Part shown: in pieces, positions 53,552 through 63,246 of the stretch
How the letters are laid out: every line of letters starts with the position of its first letter
How positions within the stretch are numbered: the stretch's first letter is position 1
Assembly (NCBI GenBank): GCA_031262105.1
Contig: JAISIH010000071.1
Span: 1-63,346 of the forward strand
From: Ruminococcus sp.
GTDB taxonomy: Bacteria; Bacillota; Clostridia; Oscillospirales; Ruminococcaceae
Length of the DNA: 63,346 nt
Reading direction: 5' to 3'
The notes under the pieces: model-generated
Databases searched by the model: none
Told to the model about the DNA's origin: nothing
What the model saw: only the letters and a program-made list of their open reading frames with translations
Position numbers and translations under genes: made by a program

Positions 53552-54352
53552 ATGCTCAAAGATATTACAATAGGACAATTTTTCCCCGGTAACTCCGTCC
53601 TGCACAGGATGGATGCGCGATTTAAGATTATCATAACAGCCCTCTTTATCGCTATGCTTTTTTCCGCGAATACGATAATCGGGCTTCTGCCGGGAATTCT
53701 TTTTATGGCGCTCTGCTACGCGCTTTCAAAGATTCCGTTTCGCCTTATGCTCAAAAGTTTGAAGCCGATTATTCCGATAATTTTATTTACATCGCTCCTT
53801 AATATTTTCTTTCTTGACGGCGTGGTGCTTTTGCGGGTCGGGTTTGTACGGATTACCTACGACGGAATTTTATTCACCGTGATGATGATTCTGCGGATTG
53901 CGGCCCTCATTGCGGGGTCGTCGCTCCTTACTTACACGTCCTCGCCGATTAGCCTCACGGACGCGGTTGAGAGTCTTCTATCGCCGCTGAAAAAGCTTCG
54001 GTTTCCTGTCCATGAACTCTCGATGATGATGTCGATTGCGCTTCGTTTTATCCCGACTTTAATCGAAGAAACGGACAAGATTATGTCGGCTCAAAAGGCG
54101 CGTGGCGCTGACATGGAGAGCGGCGGACTGCTTCATCGTGCGAAGGCGCTTGTGCCGATTCTGATTCCGCTTTTTGTCTCGGCTTTTTCACGCGCAATGG
54201 AACTTGCGCTTGCCATGGAATGTCGGTGTTATCAGGGCGGAGAGGGGCGAACAAGGCTCAAGGTTCTTCACTCAAAGGGTGCAGATTATATCGGCTTAAC
54301 AATCGCAATGCTGTTTTTAGATGCAACCGTTTTGGTTGATTTGCTTCTATGA
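53552..54352 (+). CDS. ecfT: ECF transporter transmembrane protein EcfT
   Basis: The scaffold membrane protein of the ECF module, 266 residues with about five helices. The conserved start ITIGQFFPGNSVLHRMDARFKII and the coupling motifs AQKARGADMESGG and AMECRCYQGGEGRTR (the two ARG-type helices that contact the ATPases) are clear. It overlaps truA by 4 bases. Confidence 0.95.
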   Translation: MLKDITIGQFFPGNSVLHRMDARFKIIITALFIAMLFSANTIIGLLPGILFMALCYALSKIPFRLMLKSLKPIIPIILFTSLLNIFFLDGVVLLRVGFVRITYDGILFTVMMILRIAALIAGSSLLTYTSSPISLTDAVESLLSPLKKLRFPVHELSMMMSIALRFIPTLIEETDKIMSAQKARGADMESGGLLHRAKALVPILIPLFVSAFSRAMELALAMECRCYQGGEGRTRLKVLHSKGADYIGLTIAMLFLDATVLVDLLL

Positions 54353-55083
54353 ATATAAAGGTCGCTATCGCCTACAAAGGCAGTAATTATCACGGTTTCG
54401 AGCGGCAAAAAAACGCTGTCGGTGTGCAAAATATACTCGAAGATGCGCTTCACAAATTAACAGGCGAGAGGCACGATATTATCGGCTGTTCGCGGACAGA
54501 TGCCGGCGTTCACGCACGCGAATTCGTCTTTAATTTTCACACCGAAACGACGTTAAAATTAAGCCGCATTGTCACCGGGCTTAATCATTTTCTGCCCTCC
54601 GATATTGCCGTGAAAAGCGCAGAAATTGTGCCGGAAGACTTTCACGCACGCTATTCCTGCACGGGGAAAGAATACGAATACATTATTTTTTGCAGCAAAA
54701 ACCGCAACCCTTTTTATGAAAATCTCGCGTACAGATACGCCTATCCGATTGACGAAAATTTGCTTAAAAATGAACTTGCGGCAATAGTCGGGAAGCATGA
54801 TTTCCGCTCTTTTTGCGGGCAAAACGGATATCGCGAAAATACGGTGCGTGAGATTTATGCGGCGGATATAAAACGGGTTGGGGACGTTATTTCTATTAAA
54901 ATTTCCGGCGACGGATTTTTATACAACATGATAAGGATAATTGTCGGGACGCTCCTTGAAATCAATGAGGGAAAGCGTTTACCGGGGGCGATGGCTGAGA
55001 TTCTTACCGCGAAAAACAGGAGCAAAGCGGGGCGAACTGCGCCGCCCGAGGGGCTTTATCTTATTAGGGTTTTTTACGATTGA
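54349..55083 (+). CDS. truA: tRNA pseudouridine synthase A
   Basis: It makes pseudouridine at positions 38-40 of the tRNA anticodon arm. The catalytic Asp lies in GCSRTDAGVHA. YKGSNYHGFERQ at the N-terminus and GDGFLYNMIRIIVGTLLEI near the end are family motifs. It has 244 residues. Its ATG sits inside the ecfT stop codon, the usual ecfT-truA arrangement. Confidence 0.96.
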   Translation: MNIKVAIAYKGSNYHGFERQKNAVGVQNILEDALHKLTGERHDIIGCSRTDAGVHAREFVFNFHTETTLKLSRIVTGLNHFLPSDIAVKSAEIVPEDFHARYSCTGKEYEYIIFCSKNRNPFYENLAYRYAYPIDENLLKNELAAIVGKHDFRSFCGQNGYRENTVREIYAADIKRVGDVISIKISGDGFLYNMIRIIVGTLLEINEGKRLPGAMAEILTAKNRSKAGRTAPPEGLYLIRVFYD

Positions 55084-55097
55084 GGTGACGTTTTCAT

Positions 55098-55406
55098 ATG
55101 AAAAAATTCTCCCTTTGGGCGAAGGTTTACATATTAAGTTTTATCCTTCAAATCGCCCTCTTTACGGCAATACACTCTGTCGAAAATGACGTGAATCACG
55201 TAAAGTTGTACGATTCGCTTCATTTTATCCTCTTTGCGGTATCCGTCCTTACGCCGTCATTTTTTCGCAAAAATTTAGATCGCGGGAAGAGATGGGGGAT
55301 AAGGTTTTTGTCGCCCGGGTTCTGGTATTTTCTCGGCTGGGCGGGGCTTATGTTTTTGATGATTTTGTTGGCATATAGCAGGCGGCAGAGCATAGAGCCG
55401 GGGTGA
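55098..55406 (+). CDS. hypothetical small membrane protein
   Basis: I do not recognise this 102-residue protein. It has about three membrane helices (YILSFILQIALFTAIHSV, LHFILFAVSVLTPSFF and FWYFLGWAGLMFLMILLAY) with a Lys/Arg-rich loop. GAGGTGA precedes the ATG. It lies in a plus-strand run between truA and a second membrane protein and is probably cotranscribed with both. Confidence 0.65.
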   Translation: MKKFSLWAKVYILSFILQIALFTAIHSVENDVNHVKLYDSLHFILFAVSVLTPSFFRKNLDRGKRWGIRFLSPGFWYFLGWAGLMFLMILLAYSRRQSIEPG

Positions 55407-55410
55407 TTTT

Positions 55411-55824
55411 ATGAAAATTTGCCAAGTATGTTTTGACAATGCGCCGGTTATAAAAAGCGGCGGGAAGTTTTATTGCAAAAACTGCGCGATTGAAAGCGAA
55501 GTTTTGAAGGACAGTTTCTACGGAAAAAATTTCGCCGCAAGCCCGGGCAGCGTCTATGCCGTAAGCGCGTTAATTCAGATTTTGATAATTGTTGCCGCGT
55601 ATATTATCGACAGCGAGGATCCGTTAATAACGCTATTTTGGGGGATCGTTGCCGCAGTTATTGCCGCCGCCGGAATTTCGTTTTTTACCGCGCCGAAACT
55701 GCTGTTAAAATATAAGATAATGAACTTTTTAATCTCCCCCGCCGTCTTAATGCTTCTCCTCACGCTCTGGCTGTTCGGCGGATATATATTTCACGGGACA
55801 ATTCCGTTCCCGAAACAAGGTTAA
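55411..55824 (+). CDS. hypothetical zinc-ribbon membrane protein
   Basis: A 137-residue protein with an N-terminal zinc ribbon (MKICQVCFDNAPVIKSGGKFYCKNC, two CxxC pairs) and three membrane helices after it. The family is not recognised. GGGGTGATTTT precedes the ATG, 4 bases after the previous stop. The zinc ribbon would be cytosolic. Confidence 0.65.
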   Translation: MKICQVCFDNAPVIKSGGKFYCKNCAIESEVLKDSFYGKNFAASPGSVYAVSALIQILIIVAAYIIDSEDPLITLFWGIVAAVIAAAGISFFTAPKLLLKYKIMNFLISPAVLMLLLTLWLFGGYIFHGTIPFPKQG

Positions 55825-55830
55825 ACTAAT

Positions 55831-57048
55831 ATGGCTATTGATATTTCAAATCGTATAAAAAAGAATAAAATAGATAAGCTCAAAAAGGTTTTCTTTCGGG
55901 TTTTTGTGCTTTTCTCTATTGCGGCGGCTGTCTTTATCTTAATTTACACCCGCGATGCATGGTACCCTGAAATGGAGGGTATATTAACCCGTGTGCCTGC
56001 TCTTCCCGGGCAGCAAAGCCTTGCGGAAGGGAACTTCCCGCTCGCTCTCCCCGAGGCGGAGACAGTCCGTACCCGCGCTTTCGACGGCGGCTTCGCGGTA
56101 CTATCCGACACAAAAACCGCCGCTTACGGCACAAACGGAAACGAACTCCTTTCCGCCTCCCATAACTATGCAAATCCCGCGATTTCTGCATACGAAAACG
56201 AGTTCGTAACATATGATATAGGCGGAAAGAATTTCAGCCTTTATCGCAAAGGGAAACTCCGCTATGAAAAAACCTTAGCCGAACAAATCCTCCTCGTGCG
56301 TGTTAAAAACGGGATTTGCGGTGCAGTTACAATCGGCGCAAAACATCCCGCCGTCCTCACCGTCTATGATAACACCGGGCGCGAGATTTTCAGCTTCCGC
56401 TCGACTTCGCGCATTACCGATATTGCCTTTAATCATGACGATTCCGGCGTTTTTATATCGCTTCTTTCGTCAAAGAGCGGCGACCTTGTCTCACGCGTGG
56501 TTTATTATTCCTTCACCGAAACCGGCAAGGACGAAAACGGCACGGCTATTCCCGCGTTTGAAAGCGAAACTTTCGGAACGCTGACGCTTTCTTTAACCGC
56601 CGTTCCTGCGAAAACCGGCGAGGAAATGTCCGATCTGCTGCTCCTTGTGGGCGACAGGGAACTTGCCGTGCTTTCAAGCGAACTTAAGCTCCTAAAACAG
56701 GTGGTCTATAACGAACCCGGCACGCTTAAAAACTACTCCGTTAACGGGCTTAACGCCGCCCTGCTCTTTTCGGACGAATTGTCAAACAGTTCCACAATGC
56801 TTATAATGGACAGCGATTATATGACGAAAAGTGTAACAATTCCCTCAAATATAAGGATGCTAAAGGCAACAGCGGATGACTACGGCATACTCGCCCTCTC
56901 GGACGGAAAAATCGACCGCTTCTCCCTTTCGGGCATCGACATCAGCGACATTCCTCTCCCGGGGAGCTACAGCAGTTTCATTATCTCGGGGGATTATATC
57001 TTCCTCCTCGGATACGGCGAAATTAACCGCCTTGATCTTCCGGCGTAA
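55831..57048 (+). CDS. DUF5711 family membrane-anchored beta-propeller-like protein
   Basis: A 405-residue protein with a basic N-terminus, one membrane helix (FVLFSIAAAVFILIYTRDAWYP) and a long outside region of repeated strands that reads like a propeller (DGGFAVLSDTKTAAYGTNG, SAYENEFVTYDIGGKNFSLYRKGK, then five or so similar units). This matches the DUF5711 family of Clostridia, of unknown function. It is followed after 12 bases by a CvpA gene. Confidence 0.7.
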   Translation: MAIDISNRIKKNKIDKLKKVFFRVFVLFSIAAAVFILIYTRDAWYPEMEGILTRVPALPGQQSLAEGNFPLALPEAETVRTRAFDGGFAVLSDTKTAAYGTNGNELLSASHNYANPAISAYENEFVTYDIGGKNFSLYRKGKLRYEKTLAEQILLVRVKNGICGAVTIGAKHPAVLTVYDNTGREIFSFRSTSRITDIAFNHDDSGVFISLLSSKSGDLVSRVVYYSFTETGKDENGTAIPAFESETFGTLTLSLTAVPAKTGEEMSDLLLLVGDRELAVLSSELKLLKQVVYNEPGTLKNYSVNGLNAALLFSDELSNSSTMLIMDSDYMTKSVTIPSNIRMLKATADDYGILALSDGKIDRFSLSGIDISDIPLPGSYSSFIISGDYIFLLGYGEINRLDLPA

Positions 57049-57060
57049 AAGAATGGAGAC

Positions 57061-57894
57061 TTGATTATTTTGGCAATTGCAGCAGACGTCATTACCGTAT
57101 TAATCGTTATTGCGGGGCTCGCGATAGGCTATAAAAACGGCTTTTTGAAGATGATTTTGTCCTTCGTCTTCCTTATAATCGCGGCATTTTTAGCGACAAT
57201 TGCCGCGGATTCCCTCGACGATTTTATTGCCGACAGGTTTATTATGCCGAAGGTTAAGACGGAGCTTACAGAATATGTCAACACGGTTTATGATGAATTT
57301 GTGACAGAAAAGTTGCCGTTTAATGAATTTTATGAGAATTATCACTCTGGGGTATTGACTGCTAACGAAATTAATGATATAATAAACACAGAGGTAAAAA
57401 AGTTTACCGATTCGCTTAAAAATTACACAGACGAACTTAACCTGCCGTTTGAAATTAAGCTTACGAATGATGAAATTGACGGAGTTAAGACGGTTTTCGA
57501 CTCTGATAACCCCGAAAACAGGATTGCCGTTTTAGACAACCCGACTGTGCCGGCGGTTGATTTCCTGATGGAAAATGCCGTCCGCCCGACGGTTATAAGG
57601 ATTCTCGGGAACATTATCTTTACCGTAAGTTTCATCATACTCTCGATAGTTTTCAGCGTGATTGTGGGGGCTTTGGGGATAATTAACCGGCTGCCGCTCT
57701 TGGGGATTGTCAATCGCCTTGCCGGCGCGGTTTTGGGGCTTTTAATCTCCGCAATGATTCTGTATATTTTATCACTCATTATAATGATAATCTTAAACCA
57801 AACTCCCGATTTACAGACCGAAATTGATAAGACTTTTATTGCCAAATACTGTATAGAATACCTGACAGAACCAAAAGGAGGAGAAATAATATGA
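57061..57894 (+). CDS. CvpA family membrane protein
   Basis: A 277-residue protein with helices at the N-terminus (ITVLIVIAGLAIGYKNGFLKMILSFVFLIIAAFLATIAA) and two near the C-terminus. The GYKNGFLKM motif is typical of CvpA/colicin V production proteins. The middle is a polar domain, longer than in E. coli CvpA. The start is TTG at 57061 or TTG at 57070; the GGAG at 57055-57058 suits the second better. It overlaps clpC by 4 bases. Confidence 0.75.
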   Translation: MIILAIAADVITVLIVIAGLAIGYKNGFLKMILSFVFLIIAAFLATIAADSLDDFIADRFIMPKVKTELTEYVNTVYDEFVTEKLPFNEFYENYHSGVLTANEINDIINTEVKKFTDSLKNYTDELNLPFEIKLTNDEIDGVKTVFDSDNPENRIAVLDNPTVPAVDFLMENAVRPTVIRILGNIIFTVSFIILSIVFSVIVGALGIINRLPLLGIVNRLAGAVLGLLISAMILYILSLIIMIILNQTPDLQTEIDKTFIAKYCIEYLTEPKGGEII

Positions 57895-60152
57895 TCTGTA
57901 CACGCTGCGGAAAACGAACCGCTGTTGTATTTGTGACGGCTATGCAGGGGAACGAGAAGCGTAACGAGGGCTTATGCCTTGTCTGCGCAAAAGAACTCGG
58001 CATACCTCAAATAAAGGAATATATCGACGAGATGGGGATTGACTCCGACAATTTCGATGAACTTGTTGACGAGATGAACCCGCCCCTTGACGACGTCGGC
58101 GACAGCTTTTCGCCCGGCGGAACTGCTTCTATGCCTAATTTCCTGCAAAATCTGTTCACGCAAAATCCGTTCCTTGCCGGAGGTACGCCGCAGAGAAAGC
58201 CCGAACCGCCCCCCGTTAAAAAGGAAGAAAAGCCGGTTAAGAAGCACAAATTCCTCGATAACTACTGCACAAACCTCACCGAGAAAGCCGCGAAGGGCAA
58301 GATGGACAACATCGTCGGGCGCGACAAGGAAATCGCCCGCGCAATGCAGATTTTAACCCGCCGCCAGAAAAACAACCCCTGTCTTATCGGCGAGCCGGGT
58401 GTCGGAAAAACCGCAATCGCCGAGGGTATTGCTCAAAAAATCGCTTCCGGGGACGTTCCCTCAAGGCTTCAAAACAAGAAAGTTTACCTGCTTGATATGA
58501 CCGCCGTTGTCGCGGGGACCCAGTACCGCGGGCAGTTCGAGAGCCGCATGAAGGGGCTTATCGACGAGATTCGCTCCGACGGGAATGTTATCCTCTTTGC
58601 GGACGAGGTTCATAACCTTGTCGGCGCGGGGGATTCCGAAGGTTCAATGAATGCCGCAAATATCCTAAAACCCGCTCTCTCACGCGGCGAAGTGCAGATG
58701 ATCGGCGCGACGACCTTCAAGGAATACCGCAAGTACATTGAAAAGGACTCTGCGCTTGAACGCCGTTTCCAGCCGATTGTCGTTTCAGAGCCGAATGTCA
58801 GTGAAACCGAAACAGTCCTCCAAGGTATCGTTAAATACTACGAAGAACACCATCGCGTTAAGGTTACAGAAGCTATTCTGCACCTTTGTGCGATACTTTC
58901 GGAGCGTTACATCAACGACAGATTCCTCCCCGACAAGGCGATCGACCTTCTTGACGAAAGCTGTGCCTGTGCGGCGATACGCTCGCCCGAACTCGGCGAA
59001 TTCGACAAGCTTACAAAGTCGATGGACGACCTCGTAAAGGAACTCGGCAACGAGCAAGACAGCCCCGACCCCGACTACGAACGCATCACAAACATTAAAT
59101 ATAACCTCTCCGTGCTTGAAGCGAAGAAGGGCGAACTTGCCGAAAAAGCCGAGAACGTCTTCGTCACAGAACGCGACATCTCGAAGGTTATTGAACTCTG
59201 GACAGGTATTCCCGCCTCAAAAGTTATCGAGTCCGAATACACCAAGCTTTATAACCTTGAGTCGGCCCTGCGCAGACGTGTTATCGGGCAAGATAAGGCT
59301 ATCGACCTCGTTTCAAAAGCAATTAAGCGGACACGTGTGCAGTTAACCGCCCGCAAACGCCCTGCAAGCTTCATCTTCGTAGGTCCTACAGGAGTGGGCA
59401 AGACCGAACTCGTAAAGGTCCTTGCTAATGAACTTTTCGACGACAACGACCCGTTAATCCGCCTCGACATGACGGAATTTATGGAAAAACATTCCGTAAG
59501 CCGCATCGTCGGCTCTCCCCCGGGATATGTCGGTTACGACGATGCCGGGCAGTTAACCGAAAAGGTGAGAAGAAAGCCCTATTCGGTTGTGCTTTTCGAC
59601 GAAATTGAAAAGGCACACCCCGACGTTATGAACATCCTGCTGCAAATCCTCGACGAGGGCAAAATTAAGGATGCTCAGGGCCGCAACATCAGCTTTGAAA
59701 ACACGGTAATAGCGATGACGTCAAATGCCGGCTCAACCGACCAAAGCACCGGCGTCGGCTTCAACAAAACACAGGGCGACATCACAAAAGAAAAAGCCCT
59801 CTCAGCCCTCAAAAAATTCCTCCGTCCCGAATTCATGGGGCGTGTTGACGAAATCGTCGTCTTCAATCCCCTCTCAAAAGAAAATTTCGAGCAAATCGCC
59901 GAACTCATGATCGAGGAAATGCGCGAACCCCTCAAAGAAAAAGGCATCGAGCTTCGCTTCTCCGTCGATGCAATAAAAAATATCGCCGAAAAATCTCACG
60001 GCGGCAAGTACGGCGCCCGCGATATCCGCAAATTTATCCGCGAAAATATCGAGGACAAAGCCGCCGACATTATAATAGACAGCGCAAAAGCCCCCGTAGC
60101 CATCATCGACATAAGCATGATCGAAGAACAACTGTCGGTAAAGGGAAAATAG
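57891..60152 (+). CDS. ClpC-type AAA+ unfoldase with an N-terminal zinc finger
   Basis: A 753-residue Hsp100 protein. Instead of the usual Clp N-domain it begins with a McsA-like zinc finger ([14 protein letters not shown]...[11 protein letters not shown]) and a Pro-rich linker. AAA1 has Walker [14 protein letters not shown] and Walker [12 protein letters not shown] short middle domain of ClpC type follows (about 390-440). AAA2 has [15 protein letters not shown], and the VGF loop in [10 protein letters not shown] should dock ClpP. It degrades or refolds proteins in the cytosol together with ClpP (20297). GGAGGAGAAATAAT precedes the ATG. The separate ctsR, mcsA and mcsB genes are not adjacent. 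Confidence 0.93.
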   Translation: MICTRCGKRTAVVFVTAMQGNEKRNEGLCLVCAKELGIPQIKEYIDEMGIDSDNFDELVDEMNPPLDDVGDSFSPGGTASMPNFLQNLFTQNPFLAGGTPQRKPEPPPVKKEEKPVKKHKFLDNYCTNLTEKAAKGKMDNIVGRDKEIARAMQILTRRQKNNPCLIGEPGVGKTAIAEGIAQKIASGDVPSRLQNKKVYLLDMTAVVAGTQYRGQFESRMKGLIDEIRSDGNVILFADEVHNLVGAGDSEGSMNAANILKPALSRGEVQMIGATTFKEYRKYIEKDSALERRFQPIVVSEPNVSETETVLQGIVKYYEEHHRVKVTEAILHLCAILSERYINDRFLPDKAIDLLDESCACAAIRSPELGEFDKLTKSMDDLVKELGNEQDSPDPDYERITNIKYNLSVLEAKKGELAEKAENVFVTERDISKVIELWTGIPASKVIESEYTKLYNLESALRRRVIGQDKAIDLVSKAIKRTRVQLTARKRPASFIFVGPTGVGKTELVKVLANELFDDNDPLIRLDMTEFMEKHSVSRIVGSPPGYVGYDDAGQLTEKVRRKPYSVVLFDEIEKAHPDVMNILLQILDEGKIKDAQGRNISFENTVIAMTSNAGSTDQSTGVGFNKTQGDITKEKALSALKKFLRPEFMGRVDEIVVFNPLSKENFEQIAELMIEEMREPLKEKGIELRFSVDAIKNIAEKSHGGKYGARDIRKFIRENIEDKAADIIIDSAKAPVAIIDISMIEEQLSVKGK

Positions 60153-60153
60153 T

Positions 60154-61005
60154 ATGGTGCGTTTCGGTACAGCGGGCGTGGGCGACAGCTTTGCGGAGCT
60201 TGGTTATAAAAAAACAGCCGAAGTCGGGGAGTATCTTGCCGGCTTCGGTTTAAACCATTTTGAGTATCAGTGCGGGCAAGGCGTAAGGCTCTCGGAGGCT
60301 TCGGGGAAGGTTATCGGAGCGGGGCTTGCGGAAAAGGGCGTTACAGTTTCGCTTCACGCACCTTATTTTATATCGTTGTCGAGCGTTGATGAGGCTAAGC
60401 GGACAGGCTCTGTGCGGTATATTTTGGAGTCGGCGGGGGCGGTTACGGCACTGGGCGGAACGCGGATTGTGATTCATTCGGGGTCTTGCGCGAAGATGAG
60501 CCGAGAAGCGGCACTTGCACTTGCGCTTGATACGATGAAACTTGCGAAAACTGCCCTTGTTGAACACGGCTTTTCGGACGTTATTTGCTGCCCGGAGACG
60601 ATGGGAAAGTTTAATCAACTTGGGACACTTGACGAAGTTTTAACGCTGTGTGAGCTTGACGAGAGCTTTATTCCCTGCATTGATTTCGGGCATCTTAATG
60701 CGCGTACTGTCGGCGGGATCAAGACAAAAGCTGACTACGCGGAGATTATAGATTCGGTTAAAAATCGGCTTGGCGAGTATCGTTACAAAAATTTTCACTC
60801 CCATTTTTCAAAGATTATGTACACCGAAAAGGGCGGCGAAAAAAAGCATTTAACGTTCGGCGACAATGAATACGGACCGGCTTTCGAGCCATTAATTGAA
60901 CTTATCGCGGAGCGGGATTTAACGCCGGTTATTGTCTGCGAAAGCGACGGAACGCAAGCGGAAGATGCGGCAATTATGAAAAAATATCTGGAGAATTTAA
61001 GATGA
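60154..61005 (+). CDS. endonuclease IV-like TIM-barrel protein
   Basis: A 283-residue protein of the AP endonuclease 2/Nfo family. Metal-site motifs are LHAPYFISLSS, VIHSGSC, CPETMGK, CIDFGHLNA and FHSHFSK. The fold is complete, and the DNA-repair role (cutting abasic sites) is the best guess. Some homologues in Clostridia are annotated only as TIM-barrel proteins, and sugar isomerases share the fold. The ATG is one base after the clpC stop. Confidence 0.85.
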   Translation: MVRFGTAGVGDSFAELGYKKTAEVGEYLAGFGLNHFEYQCGQGVRLSEASGKVIGAGLAEKGVTVSLHAPYFISLSSVDEAKRTGSVRYILESAGAVTALGGTRIVIHSGSCAKMSREAALALALDTMKLAKTALVEHGFSDVICCPETMGKFNQLGTLDEVLTLCELDESFIPCIDFGHLNARTVGGIKTKADYAEIIDSVKNRLGEYRYKNFHSHFSKIMYTEKGGEKKHLTFGDNEYGPAFEPLIELIAERDLTPVIVCESDGTQAEDAAIMKKYLENLR

Positions 61006-61448
61006 ATGTTTTGGTAATAAACGGTCCCAATCTCAATCTCACAGGGGAGCGAAACCCGTCACAGTACGGCAGCGACAACTACGAAACGCTTTGCGCGTAT
61101 ATTAAGGAAACTGCAAAGCAGATAGGCTTCAGCGAATGTGAGGTTTTTCAGTCAAACCACGAGGGTGACATTATCGACGAACTTCACGCGGCGCGGAACG
61201 AATTTTCCGGCGTAATATTAAACGCCGGCGCATACACGCACTACAGCTACGCGATTCGCGACGCGATTGAAGCGATAAAAATCCCGGTTATCGAAGTCCA
61301 TCTCTCGAACGTCCACGCCCGCGAGGATTTCCGGCGCGTTTCGGTAATCGCCCCCGCCTGCAAGGGTTCTATCGCCGGATTCGGAAAAATCAGCTACAAG
61401 GCGGCTCTGACTGCACTATTTGATACTTTGGTCGATAATTTGGGTTAA
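61002..61448 (+). CDS. aroQ: type II 3-dehydroquinate dehydratase
   Basis: The third step of the shikimate pathway. VINGPNLNLTGERNPSQYGS with the catalytic Arg and Tyr, the QSNHEGDIIDELH motif, NAGAYTHYSYAIRDA and EVHLSNVHAREDFR with the His are all there. It has 148 residues, normal length. The ATG overlaps the preceding stop. No other aro genes are near. Confidence 0.96.
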   Translation: MNVLVINGPNLNLTGERNPSQYGSDNYETLCAYIKETAKQIGFSECEVFQSNHEGDIIDELHAARNEFSGVILNAGAYTHYSYAIRDAIEAIKIPVIEVHLSNVHAREDFRRVSVIAPACKGSIAGFGKISYKAALTALFDTLVDNLG

Positions 61449-61450
61449 TT

Positions 61451-62533
61451 ATGAAGCAGACTGACAATCTTCGCGCAAAGCTTGACCTACAGGGGGCTTG
61501 CGCGTTAATATGCTCCCCTGTAAACCGCCGGTATTTTACCGGCTTTAATTCGTCTGACGGTTATGTTTTGATATTTGAAGATGAAGCTTATTTCTTGGTG
61601 GATTCGCGTTACCACGAAGCGGCGAAAAATACCGTCAAAGGCGTTTCTGTCGAGCTTTTGGAGAAGCCGACGGAGCAGATTAACGCGCTGTTGTCAAAAC
61701 ACCTTGCGAAAACCGTTTATATCGAGTCTGACAGGGTTACGGTCAGCGAACTTCGGGGTTTTGAGAAAAAATTCGCGGACGTTAAAATTGATTCTTCCGA
61801 CAATTTATCAAAGGCGATAAAAAAGCTTCGCATGATTAAATCTGCCGATGAAGTCAAGGCGATAAAAACCGCGCAGACCATTGCCGAAAAGGCTTTGGAG
61901 AAGCTTTTCGCAAGCGGAATTTCAAAAGACGACACAGAAAAAACCCTTGCCGCGAAGCTTGATTTTATAATGAAACTCTACGGCGCAGAGGATATTTCTT
62001 TCGAGACAATTCTCCTTGCGGGGACGAATACTTCGATGCCCCACGGTGTCCCCGGGGGGAGGGGGGTTAACCCCGGGGACGCGCTTTTAATCGACTTCGG
62101 CGCGGTTTATGGCGGCTATCACAGCGACATGACGAGGACAGGTTTCTTGGGGAAGCCTTCCGATGAGCATAAACGGATTTGGGATATTGTTTATGAAGCG
62201 AAACGCCTTGCTATGGGTGCGTTAAAACCGGGCGTCCCCTGCAACGAGATTGACAAGATTGCGCGTGACTACATCACCGCGAAGGGTTACGGCGAAAATT
62301 TCGGGCATGGTCTCGGTCACTCGGTGGGCTTAGAAATCCACGAATACCCCGCCTGCAACAAAACCTGCAAGGAGCTTCTTAAACCCGGCTTGATTATGAC
62401 AATCGAACCCGGCATATATATCCCCGGGAAACTCGGCGTAAGGCTCGAAGACATGGTAGTTATTACCGAAAATGGTTACGAAAATTTAGCGGATATGCCG
62501 ATTTTACCGGAATTTCAAGCACGGTTTTTGTGA
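61451..62533 (+). CDS. M24 family Xaa-Pro aminopeptidase
   Basis: A dimetal peptidase of 360 residues that trims N-terminal residues before proline. The creatinase-like N-terminal domain covers about 1-125. The pita-bread domain has metal ligands in LLIDFGAVYGGYHSDMTRT, FGHGLGHSVGLEIHE, IEPGIYIPGKLGVRLEDMV. It commonly sits directly before efp, as here. Confidence 0.94.
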   Translation: MKQTDNLRAKLDLQGACALICSPVNRRYFTGFNSSDGYVLIFEDEAYFLVDSRYHEAAKNTVKGVSVELLEKPTEQINALLSKHLAKTVYIESDRVTVSELRGFEKKFADVKIDSSDNLSKAIKKLRMIKSADEVKAIKTAQTIAEKALEKLFASGISKDDTEKTLAAKLDFIMKLYGAEDISFETILLAGTNTSMPHGVPGGRGVNPGDALLIDFGAVYGGYHSDMTRTGFLGKPSDEHKRIWDIVYEAKRLAMGALKPGVPCNEIDKIARDYITAKGYGENFGHGLGHSVGLEIHEYPACNKTCKELLKPGLIMTIEPGIYIPGKLGVRLEDMVVITENGYENLADMPILPEFQARFL

Positions 62534-62580
62534 TTATTACACAAATGTAAACTGCAATATCTTTTTTTTCTGATTTACTA

Positions 62581-62609
62581 TTGCTTTTTCCCACGAAATA
62601 GTCTATAAT
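62581..62609 (+). promoter_or_regulatory. promoter of efp
   Basis: TTGCTT and TATAAT are 17 bases apart, about 50 bases upstream of the efp ribosome site. Confidence 0.75.
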
Positions 62610-62661
62610 AAATCATAATAATGATACGCATTATGATGTAAAATTTTGGAGGGTATCTCTT

Positions 62662-63219
62662 ATGATAACAGCCGGTGATTTCAGAAACGGCGTGACTTTT
62701 GAAGAAGACGGACAGGTTTTGCAGATTGTTGAATTCCAGCACGTTAAGCCCGGAAAAGGCGCGGCGTTCGTCCGCACAAAGACGAAAAACGTAATTACCG
62801 GGGCGGTTGTCGAAAAATCCTACAACCCCACCGCGAAGTTTGAAAACGCATTCGTTGACCGAAAGGACATGGAATATTCCTACTCCGACGGCGATCTGTA
62901 CTATTTCATGGACCAAGAAAGCTATGAGCAGGTGCCGATTAATGCGGCGACCCTCCCCGAGAGCTTCAAGTTCGTGAAAGAGCAGACCATCTGCAAGGTT
63001 TGTTCCTATAAAGGCACCGTTTTTACCGTCGAACCGCCGAAAAATATAACCCTTGAAGTTACCCACACCGAACCCGGCGTTCGCGGCGACACCGCAACAA
63101 ACACACAAAAACCGGCTACCTTAGAAACTGGCGCAGAAGTTCGCGTTCCCCTCTTCATCAACGAAGGCGATAAAATAATTATCGACACCGAAACCGGCAA
63201 ATACTCCGCAAGAGCGTAA
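62662..63219 (+). CDS. efp: elongation factor P
   Basis: EF-P relieves ribosomes stalled at proline runs. All three beta-barrel domains are present in 185 residues. The loop residue that enters the peptidyl-transferase centre is the Lys in [13 protein letters not shown]. The C-terminal signature reads [27 protein letters not shown] stands 8 bases before the ATG. No modification enzyme (EpmA, YmfI) is nearby. Confidence 0.97.
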   Translation: MITAGDFRNGVTFEEDGQVLQIVEFQHVKPGKGAAFVRTKTKNVITGAVVEKSYNPTAKFENAFVDRKDMEYSYSDGDLYYFMDQESYEQVPINAATLPESFKFVKEQTICKVCSYKGTVFTVEPPKNITLEVTHTEPGVRGDTATNTQKPATLETGAEVRVPLFINEGDKIIIDTETGKYSARA

Positions 63220-63246
63220 AAAAGAAATATTTGGAGGGTAACCGCT

